Of a DNA stretch of 64,000 bases, positions 26,729 through 35,255 are shown piece after piece. The stretch spans positions 248,001 through 312,000 of the forward strand of contig NZ_JASNRD010000001.1 in NCBI RefSeq assembly GCF_030412015.1. The letters run 5' to 3'. Both the position numbers and the translations under genes were made by a program. Within the stretch, counting starts at the first letter, position 1; each line of letters opens with the position of its first letter. The stretch comes from Massilia sp. YIM B02763. GTDB taxonomy: Bacteria; Pseudomonadota; Gammaproteobacteria; Burkholderiales; Burkholderiaceae_D. The notes beneath the pieces were generated by a model that searched no databases, was not told the origin of the DNA, and saw nothing but the letters and a program-made list of their open reading frames with translations.

Positions 26729-27721
26729 ATGCTTTCCACGTTCCTGATCCTGCTTCCGATCTTCGGCCTGATCGCGGCCGGCTATGCCGTGCGCCTGCGC
26801 GGCGTGATGGGCGCCGGCGCGGCCAGCGAAGTCAATCGCCTGGTCGTCTGGCTGGCCCTGCCTGCCCTGCTGTTCGACATCATGGCGCACACGTCCTGGC
26901 GCGAGATCTGGCAGCCCGGCTTCGTCTGGACCTTCGTCCTCGCGAAGGGCCTGATGTTCGGCGCCGTGCTGGCCTGGCGCCTGCTGGCCAGGAAACCGCT
27001 GGCCGACGCCAGCATCGACGCCGTCGCGGCGTCCTACCCCAACACGGGCTACGTCGGCTTCCCGCTGCTGCTCCTCCTGTTCGGGAAGGACAGCCTGACG
27101 CCGACGACGATCGCCACCATCATCGTCGCCTGCGTATTCTTCGCCGTCGCCATCGCGCTCATCGAGGCCGGCCTGCAGGCCGAACGCCACCCGCGCAAGC
27201 TGGCCGCCAAGGTCGCCGGCGCCGTGCTTAAGAATCCCCTGGTGCTGGCACCGCTGCTGGGCGCGCTGTGCGCCGGCGCCGGCGTGGCGATCCCCGCCAG
27301 CGCCGAGACCTTCCTCAAGCTGCTGGGCGGGGCGGCCAGCCCCTGTGCGCTGGTCGGCTTGGGCCTGTTCCTCGCGAACCAGAAGCTGGCCCGGCGCGAA
27401 CGGACGCAGGCAGGACGCACGCCGGCATCGAACGCCGCGCAACCCGGCCGCGGCCCGCTGGCCGCCATCGTCGCCATCAAGCTGGCGGCGCAGCCGGCCC
27501 TCACCTGGCTGCTGGCTACCCACGTGTTCGCCCTGCCGCCGCAGCTGCGCCACATGGCCGTGCTGCTGGCCGCGCTGCCGACCGGGACGGGACCCTTCAT
27601 GCTGGCCGAGTACTACCGGCGCGACGGGGCGCTGATCTCGAACGTGATCCTGGTGACGACAGTCGCCTCCGTCGTGACGCTCGTCGTCGTGGCGGCGCTG
27701 ATGGGGGTAACGCCGCCGTGA
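26729..27721 (+). CDS. AEC (auxin efflux carrier) family transporter
   Basis: 330 residues with about ten hydrophobic segments. The N-terminal part LILLPIFGLIAAGYAVRLRG and the middle YPNTGYVGFPLLLLLFGKDS are typical AEC features, and the second half repeats the fold. Bacterial members carry organic acids such as malonate or malate (family knowledge). The substrate here is unknown. The start at 26729 begins at the first membrane segment. It is probably controlled by the divergent LysR regulator. Confidence 0.87.
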   Translation: MLSTFLILLPIFGLIAAGYAVRLRGVMGAGAASEVNRLVVWLALPALLFDIMAHTSWREIWQPGFVWTFVLAKGLMFGAVLAWRLLARKPLADASIDAVAASYPNTGYVGFPLLLLLFGKDSLTPTTIATIIVACVFFAVAIALIEAGLQAERHPRKLAAKVAGAVLKNPLVLAPLLGALCAGAGVAIPASAETFLKLLGGAASPCALVGLGLFLANQKLARRERTQAGRTPASNAAQPGRGPLAAIVAIKLAAQPALTWLLATHVFALPPQLRHMAVLLAALPTGTGPFMLAEYYRRDGALISNVILVTTVASVVTLVVVAALMGVTPP

Positions 27722-27754
27722 ACGGCGCGGCCGCCCGTTTCAATCGAATCGCTC

Positions 27755-27783
27755 TTGCCGAGATTTAGTTTCTAGGCTGTAAT
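27755..27783 (+). promoter_or_regulatory. Sigma70-like promoter upstream of the exported hypothetical protein
   Basis: TTGCCG (27755-27760), 17 nt, TGTAAT (27778-27783, 5 of 6 consensus). It predicts a leader of about 66 nt before the TTG start at 27856. Confidence 0.45.
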
Positions 27784-27855
27784 GTTGCCCAATTAAAAAC
27801 GATCTCGTCGCCCAGCGGATGCATTGCGCCGGTCGCCGTCTTTCGGAGGGTCGCA

Positions 27856-28794
27856 TTGGATAGCAAGAAGAACCGCCCCTGGCGCACGATGTTTTGCATC
27901 GGCACGCTGCTGATCCATCTCGCGTGCGCCGCCGCGCATGCCGCCTCGCCGGATGTCGCCCGCTTCCTGGCGCGGCGCGGGGCGGAAGATGCGGGATTGC
28001 GCCAGCTCGCAGCGTCGCCAAGCGCGGACGTCACGCCGCTCTCCTTCATCGACAAGGGCCGTGCCACGCCGACCTGCGGCCTCCTCCTCGCGCGGCCGGG
28101 GAGCACGGCCGCCGAATTCGTCGAATTGACGGGGCCGGACGACACATCCGAGTTCCCCTATTGCATTGGCATCCTGTCCATGACGCCGTTCAAGCTGGGT
28201 GGCCGCCAGACCATCGCCGTCGAATACCTGGCGCGCGATACGCGCGACGACCTGTATCGCCAGTTCGCCTACCTGCGACAGGAGCCGGCCAAGGGCTTCG
28301 CCGTGGACGACGGCATGGCCAGTGGCGGAGAAGACGGCGGCGTACGGGTCGGCGCGGCCGCCCGGCCCGGGCTCGGCATCCGGAATGCGCGCATGGACTT
28401 CCTGACGAAAGCCTATCCCCGCTGGACAATGCGGGAGCGCGACTTCATCGCGGACGAGCACGGATCCTTCGCCATCTTCGAGGACGGCAAGGCACGCGAA
28501 TGTCATGTCGTCGCCGAAGCCGGGGAGGCGCCGCTGGCCATCCGCCTGGACGATATCGTGCCGGGCGCCCGCTGCACCGGCGTCCTCGCCTCGACGCGCC
28601 TGCAGAAGGCCGGCACCACGTATTATCTTGCGATGTTCGCGTCCGACGGCGGCCGGCAGCCCGTCGCCGTCATGTCCGTCGGCGCAGGCGGAAGGATCGC
28701 GGCCGAAAAGGCATTGTCGGACACGATCAACCGCGCCGGCCCACGCCGCGACATCGTGGGCGCGAAGGCGGCGCTCGCGGACGCGCTGCGCTGA
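27856..28794 (+). CDS. Exported protein of unknown function, TTG start
   Basis: 312 residues. The start is a TTG: GGAGGG lies 5 nt upstream, and the residues that follow (DSKKNRPWRTMFCIGTLLIH) form the basic n-region and core of a signal peptide ending near AHAAS. An internal ATG at 27889 would cut off the basic region. The mature protein has a few Cys (in TPTCGLLLA, FPYCIGIL, RECHVV and GARCTG) that could form disulfides. No family is recognised. It lies between the AEC gene and a TonB-type receptor; co-function is unknown. Confidence 0.72.
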   Translation: MDSKKNRPWRTMFCIGTLLIHLACAAAHAASPDVARFLARRGAEDAGLRQLAASPSADVTPLSFIDKGRATPTCGLLLARPGSTAAEFVELTGPDDTSEFPYCIGILSMTPFKLGGRQTIAVEYLARDTRDDLYRQFAYLRQEPAKGFAVDDGMASGGEDGGVRVGAAARPGLGIRNARMDFLTKAYPRWTMRERDFIADEHGSFAIFEDGKARECHVVAEAGEAPLAIRLDDIVPGARCTGVLASTRLQKAGTTYYLAMFASDGGRQPVAVMSVGAGGRIAAEKALSDTINRAGPRRDIVGAKAALADALR

Positions 28795-28897
28795 TGCGCG
28801 GGACAACCCCGCACCACCGTGACGACTCCGTATGTACAATCAGTCCGCCAGTGGCCCGCGCTTGTGATTCGGTCCCGTTGATGTCATCCTGTCGCGC

Positions 28898-28930
28898 GCC
28901 GGCGCATCAAGCCGGCGCATCAAGCCGGCG
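28898..28930 (+). repeat. 13-bp tandem repeat, 2.5 copies, before the receptor gene
   Basis: GCCGGCGCATCAA occurs twice and then partly again. It lies in the 176-bp gap before the TonB-type receptor, which otherwise shows no clear promoter. Confidence 0.75.
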
Positions 28931-28970
28931 ACATATCCCGACAACACCGCGACCACATCACTGCCCGTTC

Positions 28971-31400
28971 ATGCCCAACCCGTCTCGCGCACACGGCCGC
29001 CCAGGCTGCAGCCACCCCGCCCTCAAGCTGCTGCCCGCCCTGGTGCTGGGCTGCTTCGCCTTCCAGCCCTTGCATGCGCAGACATCCGGGCCCGCGACGG
29101 CGACGGCGGGACCCGCGAGGACGACACAGGCCGCTCCCGCCGCGGCCACGAGGAGCACCGCCGCGACAAGCACCGCCGCGACCGGTACGGGCCAGACCGC
29201 CCCGCAGTCCGGCACCGACGACATGGCAACCGTCGAAGTGGTCGCCTCGCGCCCCACGAACAAGGTCGACCGCGACGTCTACGACCTGAAGAACGACATC
29301 AGCGTCAGCAATGCGTCGGCGTCCGATGTCCTCAACAACGTGCCCTCCGTGACGGTCGACCAGGATGGCTCGGTGGCCCTGCGCGGCAACCCGAACGTGC
29401 AGATCATGGTCAACGGCAAGCGCGACGCCCAGTTCCAGGGCCAGAACCGGGGCGACGCCCTGAACGCCTTCCCGGCCGAGGCGATCGAATCGATCGAGGT
29501 GATCAACGTGCCGGGCGCGGAATTCGGCAACGAGGGCGGCAGCGGCCCGATCATCAACCTGGTCCTCAAGCGCAACCGCAAGCCCGGCTCGCGCGCGACC
29601 CTGAGCCTGAACAAGGGCACGGAGGACCGCTACAACAGCTACCTGAACGGCGAGTATGCGGCCGGCCCCTACTCGATCAGCGGCAACGTGGGCGTGCGCA
29701 GGAACGCGCGCAGCACGCAGCGCGCCAGCCAGCGCCAGGACCTCGACCCGCGGACGGGCGACGTCGTCGGGGGCAACGAGTCCAGCGGCGACGGCCGCTT
29801 CGGCTCGACCTCCGTCACCCTCGCCTCCACGCTGACCTACAACGTGGGGGACCGCGACCAGGCCGGCGCCACCGTCAGCTATTCCAGGCTGAAGAACGAC
29901 ACGGACAATACGGGCAATACCCTGCGCTTCGGTCCGGCCATGGCGCCGACCGCGGACTTCGCCAGCCGCTCGCACAGCGATTCGCCGGCCGAGAACTTCG
30001 GCCTGGGCGCCTCGTACAGCCACAAGAGCGGCGAACCGGGCGAGGAACTGAAGTTCGACCTGCGCTACACGGGCCAGACCAACGATGCGCGCAACGACGT
30101 GTTCTACGACTATCGCATGCGCCCGGACCGCTACACGACGGACAGCATCCGCATCACCGACCGCCGCACGCGCATCCTCGACGTGTCGGTCGACTACCAG
30201 CGCCTGCTGTGGGGCAGCTGGCAACTGAAGGCCGGCGCCAAGTACGCCGACAACCGGAGCGACAACGGCACCGACTACCGGGCCCTCGATCCGGCCAGCG
30301 GCGCCTACGTCCCGGTACCGAGCCGCATCAGCCAGTTCGCCTCGAACGACCGCACCGGCGCCGTCTACGGCACGCTGTCCACCAAGTTGTTCTCCGACGT
30401 GCAGGTGCTGGCCGGCCTGCGCGGCGAATACACGGACCTGGAGGTTCATCAGCCGCTGCTCGCCGAACGCGACACCTACCACTACATGAACTGGCTGCCC
30501 AGTTTCTACGCCACCAAGGACCTGAGCAATACGGCACAGCTGCAGCTGCGCGCCAGCCGCCGCATCGCGCGTCCCAACGAGCGCGACCTGAACCCGAACC
30601 TCGTCTACCTGAGCGACTTCAGCGCGCGCCAGGGCAATCCGGACCTGGAGCCGGTCGACAACGACCTGATGGAGCTCGCCTATCGCGACCGCTTCTTCGG
30701 CGTGGACGCCAGCTTCACGGCATTCAAGCGGCGCGAGTCGCCGGTGATCGGCAACCGCAGCTACGCGCTGGGCACGGACCCGAACGTCATCGTCACCTCG
30801 CCGATCAACTTCGGCGCCAACGATTCCGTCGGCATGGACATGAATTTCAACGTGCGCCAGTTGTTCCTGCGCGGCCTGTCGGCCAACCTCGGCGTCACGC
30901 TGGCGAACGAGAAGCGCATGCGCATATCTAACTTCGGCGCCGGCGACACGGGAGAGGAGCAGAAGAACCGGCGCGAGAACGCCAAGCTGCGCCTGGCCTA
31001 CCAGTTCCTGCAGGAGTCGCTGCAGCTGTCCGTCAACCGCAACGGCCGCACGCTGAACGGCCAGGGCGTGAACGGCGCCGTCACCATCGCCAATTTCACC
31101 TGGATGCACCGCTTCTCGCCCCAATTCTCGCTGAACGTCAACGTCAACAACGTGTTCCGGACCGGGAACAACGAAAGCTACGTCGAGAACGAGGTGCTGC
31201 GCCTGCACACGCTCGGCACGCCCCAGCAGCGCGTGTTCACCGTCGGCCTGCGTTACCAGTGGGGCGGCGTCACGGGCGACGACCGGGTCCGCAACGGCGG
31301 CCGACCGGGCATGTTCCGCGGACCGCAGGGGAACGGCCGTGGGGACCGCGGCGGCAACGACGGCGGTGGCGGCTTCAACGGCGGTGGACGCGGGTTCTGA
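28971..31400 (+). CDS. TonB-dependent receptor / OMP beta-barrel family protein with glycine-rich tail
   Basis: 809 residues. A signal peptide (cleavage near PLHAQT) is followed by a Thr/Ala-rich linker, the TonB-box-like TVEVVASRP, and a plug with the core VNGKRDAQFQGQNRGDAL then IESIEVINVPGAEFGNEGG. The barrel is of the outer-membrane beta-barrel family type (FSARQGNPDLEPVDNDLMEL). The C-terminus is unusual: after the last strands (VGLRYQWGG) comes a tail of about 40 residues rich in Gly, Arg and Asn that still ends in Phe. The ATG at 28971 gives a normal signal peptide; an ATG at 28881 is possible. Ligand unknown. Confidence 0.85.
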   Translation: MPNPSRAHGRPGCSHPALKLLPALVLGCFAFQPLHAQTSGPATATAGPARTTQAAPAAATRSTAATSTAATGTGQTAPQSGTDDMATVEVVASRPTNKVDRDVYDLKNDISVSNASASDVLNNVPSVTVDQDGSVALRGNPNVQIMVNGKRDAQFQGQNRGDALNAFPAEAIESIEVINVPGAEFGNEGGSGPIINLVLKRNRKPGSRATLSLNKGTEDRYNSYLNGEYAAGPYSISGNVGVRRNARSTQRASQRQDLDPRTGDVVGGNESSGDGRFGSTSVTLASTLTYNVGDRDQAGATVSYSRLKNDTDNTGNTLRFGPAMAPTADFASRSHSDSPAENFGLGASYSHKSGEPGEELKFDLRYTGQTNDARNDVFYDYRMRPDRYTTDSIRITDRRTRILDVSVDYQRLLWGSWQLKAGAKYADNRSDNGTDYRALDPASGAYVPVPSRISQFASNDRTGAVYGTLSTKLFSDVQVLAGLRGEYTDLEVHQPLLAERDTYHYMNWLPSFYATKDLSNTAQLQLRASRRIARPNERDLNPNLVYLSDFSARQGNPDLEPVDNDLMELAYRDRFFGVDASFTAFKRRESPVIGNRSYALGTDPNVIVTSPINFGANDSVGMDMNFNVRQLFLRGLSANLGVTLANEKRMRISNFGAGDTGEEQKNRRENAKLRLAYQFLQESLQLSVNRNGRTLNGQGVNGAVTIANFTWMHRFSPQFSLNVNVNNVFRTGNNESYVENEVLRLHTLGTPQQRVFTVGLRYQWGGVTGDDRVRNGGRPGMFRGPQGNGRGDRGGNDGGGGFNGGGRGF

Positions 31401-31404
31401 CCAA

Positions 31405-31503
31405 GAGCGCCTAAAAACCTGCAGGGCAAGGCGCATCGTCGAAGACAGTACGCCTGTACGGCGAGACGATGCAACGCAGCCATGCGGGTTTTGTCAGGCG
31501 CTC
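31405..31503. repeat. 99-bp imperfect palindromic repeat
   Basis: Begins GAGCGCCT and ends AGGCGCTC, with further inverted blocks: GCATCGTC at 31432-31439 against GACGATGC at 31463-31470, and a GTACGCCTGTAC centre. It follows the TonB-type receptor stop directly and could fold into one long hairpin that ends that transcript. The sequence looks like an interspersed repeat I associate with Burkholderiales genomes (recall, unverified). It supplies the last two codons and the stop of the next minus-strand gene. Confidence 0.7.
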
Positions 31504-31922
31504 CAAGCCGGTGCAGGCGCGCCCAGCAGCGCGGCGCGCACCCGACGGTTGCGGCGCATTACCCACGCCACCAGCCAGGCGACCGCGGCGGCAACTGCGA
31601 CCAGGGCGGCAAGCCCGCCCGCCGCACCGCCCAGCACCAGCCCGGCGACCAGCGGTAGCGGCGCGAGGGTGTACACGAGATCGAGCTCGATCCACCATCG
31701 ATCGTCCAGCACCACCTTGCCGCCCGCCGCATCCCGCCAGCCCAGCACCGACGACCAGTCGCCCGGCCGCGCGAAGGCGACGACCAGCACCGCCCCCGCC
31801 CGCGGCACGATTTTGCCAGGCAGTTCCACGCCGTAGGTGACGCTGCCGCCGCTATGGAAGCTGAAGGCGCCGCGTGCCTGGGCATCGAACACGCGGTCGA
31901 TCGGGATCCGTTCGATATGCAT
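31494..31922 (-). CDS. Membrane protein of unknown function
   Basis: 142 residues. The N-terminal soluble half is beta-rich (HIERIPIDRVFDAQARGAF, then GSVTYGVELPGKIVPRAG) and the C-terminal half has two hydrophobic segments at about 84-103 and 105-125, ending in a basic tail. The ATG at 31922 has GGGAGG 7-8 nt upstream and is preferred over a GTG two codons earlier. The final residues and stop codon lie inside the palindromic repeat, so the original C-terminus may have been replaced. No family is recognised. Confidence 0.6.
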   Translation of the reverse strand: MHIERIPIDRVFDAQARGAFSFHSGGSVTYGVELPGKIVPRAGAVLVVAFARPGDWSSVLGWRDAAGGKVVLDDRWWIELDLVYTLAPLPLVAGLVLGGAAGGLAALVAVAAAVAWLVAWVMRRNRRVRAALLGAPAPAWSA

Positions 31923-32014
31923 CTGCACTCCTCCCTATGAGAGCGAATTCTAGCGCGGGCCGCGTGCCGGCGGCTTCGAAAAATCCTGAGATCGGCTGCG
32001 GTCCCGCCGGGCGA

Positions 32015-32043
32015 TTGACGGGCTCGATCGCCCTCGCTAGGAT
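32015..32043 (+). promoter_or_regulatory. Sigma70-like promoter of the GH88 gene
   Basis: TTGACG (32015-32020, 5 of 6 consensus), 17 nt, TAGGAT (32038-32043). The leader would be about 30 nt and includes AGGAG before the ATG at 32080. Confidence 0.55.
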
Positions 32044-32079
32044 GGTTCGCAGAACAAGAATTCACAGGAGAAAGGTCCC

Positions 32080-33342
32080 ATGATCGCCCATCCCGTCCGG
32101 CGCCCGCTGCGCGCCGACCAGGTCCTCGCCTGCACGCTCGCTTTCGCCTGCGCGGCCGCCGCCGCCCAGGTTTCCGAAACGGTCGACGCGATGATCGCGC
32201 GCGACATCCAGGTCGCCGAAGCGCAGTACGGCCAGCTGCTGGACCGCCTGCGCGGGCAGCCCGGCTTCCCGCGCAGCGTCGCCAAGGGCGAGGTCGTCAC
32301 CGTCGGCCCGCTCGACTGGACCGCGGGCTTCTTTCCCGGCACGCTGTGGTACCTGTACGAAGCCACGGGCGAAGCGCGCTGGCGCAGCGCCGCCACCCGC
32401 TACACGGCGGACACGGCGCCGGCCAAGTTCGACAAGAGCCAGCACGACCTCGGCTTCATGCTGGGCAGCGGTTACGGCAACGGCCTGCGCCTGACCGGCG
32501 ACGCGTCCTACCGCGACGCCATGCTGGCCGGCGCCACCACGCTGCTGACCCGCTTCAATCCGAAGGTGGGCAGCATCCAGTCCTGGGACTTGTGGCCCGG
32601 CAGCACCTGGGCTTATCCCGTCATCATCGACAACATGATGAACCTGGAATTGCTGATGTGGGCGGCGCGCGCGTCCAGCGAGGCGCGCTACCGCGAGGTC
32701 GCCATCGCGCACGCCGACACGACGCTGAAGCACCATTTCAGGCCCGACGGCTCCAGCTATCACCTGGTCGACTACGATCCGCAGACGGGCGCCGTGCGCG
32801 GGCGCGTCACGGTCCAGGGAAAGGCTGATGGGTCGGCGTGGGCGCGCGGCCAGGCCTGGGGCCTGTACGGCTTCACGATGATGTACCGCGAGACGGGAAA
32901 GGATGCCTACCTGCGCCAGGCGCAGAAGATCGCGGCGTTCTACATGGGCCATCCGCGCCTGCCGACCGACAAGGTGCCCTACTGGGACTTCGACGACCCC
33001 GCGATTCCGTCGGCGCCGCGCGACGCGGCGGCGGCGGCCATCGCCAGCGCGGCATTGCTCGAACTGGCGGGCCGGTCCGAGCCCGCGCTGGCGCGCGGCT
33101 ACCGCGACTTCGCCGAGCAGACGCTGCGCAGCCTGTCCTCCCCGGCCTACCTGGCGGCGCCGGGAACCAACGGCGGCTTCCTTCTGATGCACGCGACCGG
33201 ACACAAACCGGCCGGGACCGAGATCGACGTCCCGCTGAACTACGCCGACTACTACTTCCTCGAGGCGCTGCTGCGGCTGCGCGCCGCTTCTTCCGGCGCG
33301 GCGCGCACCGGCGGCACCGGCGGCACCGGCCCTTCACGGTAG
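32080..33342 (+). CDS. Glycoside hydrolase family 88 unsaturated glucuronyl hydrolase
   Basis: 420 residues with a signal peptide (cleavage near AAAAAQ). The (alpha/alpha)6 barrel motifs of GH88 are present: DWTAGFFPGTLWYLY, HDLGFMLGSGYG with the first catalytic Asp, and IIDNMMNLELL with the second. The family hydrates the enol ether of unsaturated uronic acids released by polysaccharide lyases (known family chemistry). Here it would act in the periplasm on lyase products from uronic-acid polymers. CACAGGAG precedes the start. A LacI regulator follows 89 bp downstream and an SDR lies beyond it, a small sugar-acid use locus. Confidence 0.9.
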   Translation: MIAHPVRRPLRADQVLACTLAFACAAAAAQVSETVDAMIARDIQVAEAQYGQLLDRLRGQPGFPRSVAKGEVVTVGPLDWTAGFFPGTLWYLYEATGEARWRSAATRYTADTAPAKFDKSQHDLGFMLGSGYGNGLRLTGDASYRDAMLAGATTLLTRFNPKVGSIQSWDLWPGSTWAYPVIIDNMMNLELLMWAARASSEARYREVAIAHADTTLKHHFRPDGSSYHLVDYDPQTGAVRGRVTVQGKADGSAWARGQAWGLYGFTMMYRETGKDAYLRQAQKIAAFYMGHPRLPTDKVPYWDFDDPAIPSAPRDAAAAAIASAALLELAGRSEPALARGYRDFAEQTLRSLSSPAYLAAPGTNGGFLLMHATGHKPAGTEIDVPLNYADYYFLEALLRLRAASSGAARTGGTGGTGPSR

Positions 33343-33431
33343 CGCGAGCGCGGCGGCCCCGCCCCTGCCGAAAGGCAGGGCGGCATCGGCGCACGTGATA
33401 AGATCCACGGTCGAGCTCCCACCTACCTGCG

Positions 33432-34430
33432 ATGAAAAAGTCCGCCCCGACCATCCGCGACGTCGCCGCCGCCGCCCAGGTGTCCACCGCCACCGTGTCC
33501 AAGTACATCAACGGCGCGCAACGCTTTTCGTCGCGGGTTGAAGCGGCGATCGACGCGGCCGTCGTCCGCCTGGGCTACAAGTCGAACCCGATGGCCAAGT
33601 CGATGATCACGGGGCGCACCGATACCATCGGCCTGTGCCTGCCGGACATCGCGAATCCGCACTTCAGCTGCATCCTGCAAGGCGCCGGCAAGGTCGCGGC
33701 CGAACGCGGTTACTCGGTGCTGCTGGTCGACGGCGCGCACGCGCCCGACCGCGAGCGGCGCACGCTGGAGGCACTGAGCCGCCGCGTGGACGGCATGATC
33801 GTGTGTTCGCGCCTGGGCGAGGCCGACATGGGCTGGATGGCCGACATCGGCAAGCCGCTCGTCTTCCTCGGCAGCCTGGCCGAGCTGCCGCTGCCGACCG
33901 TCGCCGGCGACGACCATGCGGGCGGGGGCATGCTGGCGCGGCACCTGCAGATGCTCGGGCACCGCCGCATCGCCTATCTCGGCTGCTCGGCCTCGCGCCG
34001 CGATGCGCAGCGGATCGGCGGCATCCGCGCCTGCCTCGACGCCGCCGGCCTCGAGCTGGCCGTGTTCGACGCCGACAGTCCCTCGCTCGCGGAAGGCGAG
34101 CGCCTGTGTTCCAGCCTCGTGCTGGGCAGCCGCAGGCACGACGCCGTGATCTGCTACAACGACCTGCTGGCGCTCGGCTTCATGAAGGAAGTGGCGAACC
34201 TCGGCCTGGCCATCCCGCGCGACCTGTCGGTGGTCGGCTTCGACAACATCCCTTACGGCAAATACACGACGCCGGCGCTGACCACGGTGGACCTGCAGAG
34301 CCGGCACATGGGCGCGACGGCCATGGACAAGCTGCTGGCGCTCGTGCGCGGCGAACCGGTCGAACGGTGCACCCGGATCGCCCCGCGGCTGGTCCTGCGC
34401 GGGTCGACGCGCCACCAGCACCCGGGCTAG
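33432..34430 (+). CDS. LacI-family transcriptional regulator
   Basis: 332 residues: LacI HTH at about 7-30 (TIRDVAAAAQVSTATVSKYI), hinge helix, and a periplasmic-binding-protein-like effector domain (IGLCLPDIANPHFSCILQGA onward, with VVGFDNIPYGKYTTPALTTV near the end). It probably senses a sugar or uronic acid and controls the GH88 gene upstream and perhaps the SDR. Its stop overlaps that of the convergent SDR by four bases. Confidence 0.92.
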   Translation: MKKSAPTIRDVAAAAQVSTATVSKYINGAQRFSSRVEAAIDAAVVRLGYKSNPMAKSMITGRTDTIGLCLPDIANPHFSCILQGAGKVAAERGYSVLLVDGAHAPDRERRTLEALSRRVDGMIVCSRLGEADMGWMADIGKPLVFLGSLAELPLPTVAGDDHAGGGMLARHLQMLGHRRIAYLGCSASRRDAQRIGGIRACLDAAGLELAVFDADSPSLAEGERLCSSLVLGSRRHDAVICYNDLLALGFMKEVANLGLAIPRDLSVVGFDNIPYGKYTTPALTTVDLQSRHMGATAMDKLLALVRGEPVERCTRIAPRLVLRGSTRHQHPG

Positions 34431-35167
34431 AGCCGGGCGAGGCGCCCGCCATCGGCCAGCAGCGCCGCGCCGTCGACGAAGGTCGCGTCCGGGCCGGCCA
34501 GGAAGGCGATGGCGGCGGCCACCTCGTCGGGCGAGCCCACGTCCTCCTTGTCGATCTTTTCCGCGCCCGACTTGACGTTCGGGTTGTCCCACAACATCGG
34601 CGTGTCGATCGCGCCGGGCACCACGGCGTTCACGCGGATCCCCTTCGGCTTGCCTTCGATGGCGGCCGAACGCGTGAGCGACAGCAGCGCGGCCTTGGCC
34701 GCGGCGTAGGGCGCGACCAGGGCCTCGGTGGCGTAGGCGTGCACGCTGGCGACATTGACGACCGCCCCGCCCCGCTCCATCCGCAGGAACGCCTGCTTGA
34801 TGAAGAAAAAGGCGCCGAGCAGGTCGACGTCGAGCGTGCCGCGCCAGTCGTCCGCGCTCTGTTCCTCGATGGGCTTGAAGGTCATGAGGCCGGCGTTGTT
34901 GACCACCGCGTCCCAGCGCCCGAAGTGCGCGATGGTGGCGTCGACGCTGGCCTTGACCTGCTCCTCCCGCGCGACGTCGCAGACGGCAGTCAGGATGTGC
35001 TCCTGCGCGCCGTCCTGCGCCAGCTTGGCGCGCGCCTCGTCCAGGGTGTCCTGGTGGCGCCCCACCAGCGTCACGCCGCCGCCCGCCTGCAGCAGGCGTC
35101 GGGCGGCGGCCAGGCCGATGCCGCCGGCGGCACCGGTGACGATGGCGATGCGTTCTTGCTTGTTCAT
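34427..35167 (-). CDS. Short-chain dehydrogenase/reductase
   Basis: 246 residues, classical SDR: cofactor motif TGAAGGIGLAAA near residue 12, NNAG at about 90, catalytic Ser in NVASVHAYAT and the YAAAK dyad in VAPYAAAKAALL. A likely role is oxidation or reduction of a sugar-acid intermediate given its neighbours, but the substrate is unknown. AAGGAG lies 6-7 nt before the ATG at 35167. Confidence 0.9.
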   Translation of the reverse strand: MNKQERIAIVTGAAGGIGLAAARRLLQAGGGVTLVGRHQDTLDEARAKLAQDGAQEHILTAVCDVAREEQVKASVDATIAHFGRWDAVVNNAGLMTFKPIEEQSADDWRGTLDVDLLGAFFFIKQAFLRMERGGAVVNVASVHAYATEALVAPYAAAKAALLSLTRSAAIEGKPKGIRVNAVVPGAIDTPMLWDNPNVKSGAEKIDKEDVGSPDEVAAAIAFLAGPDATFVDGAALLADGGRLARL

Positions 35168-35255
35168 GGCTGCTCCTTGCTTGCAATGCGAGCAGCCAGT
35201 GTAGCGGCGTCCCGCGAGACGCGGAGCACCGCTGCGGATGGCGCGCGCCGCCCGA

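Noticed and set aside
33363..33380. Hairpin CCCTGCC-GAAA-GGCAGGG as a terminator after the GH88 gene
   Set aside because: Stem is plausible but there is no T-run and it lies within 55 bp of the LacI start; it may be chance in GC-rich DNA.
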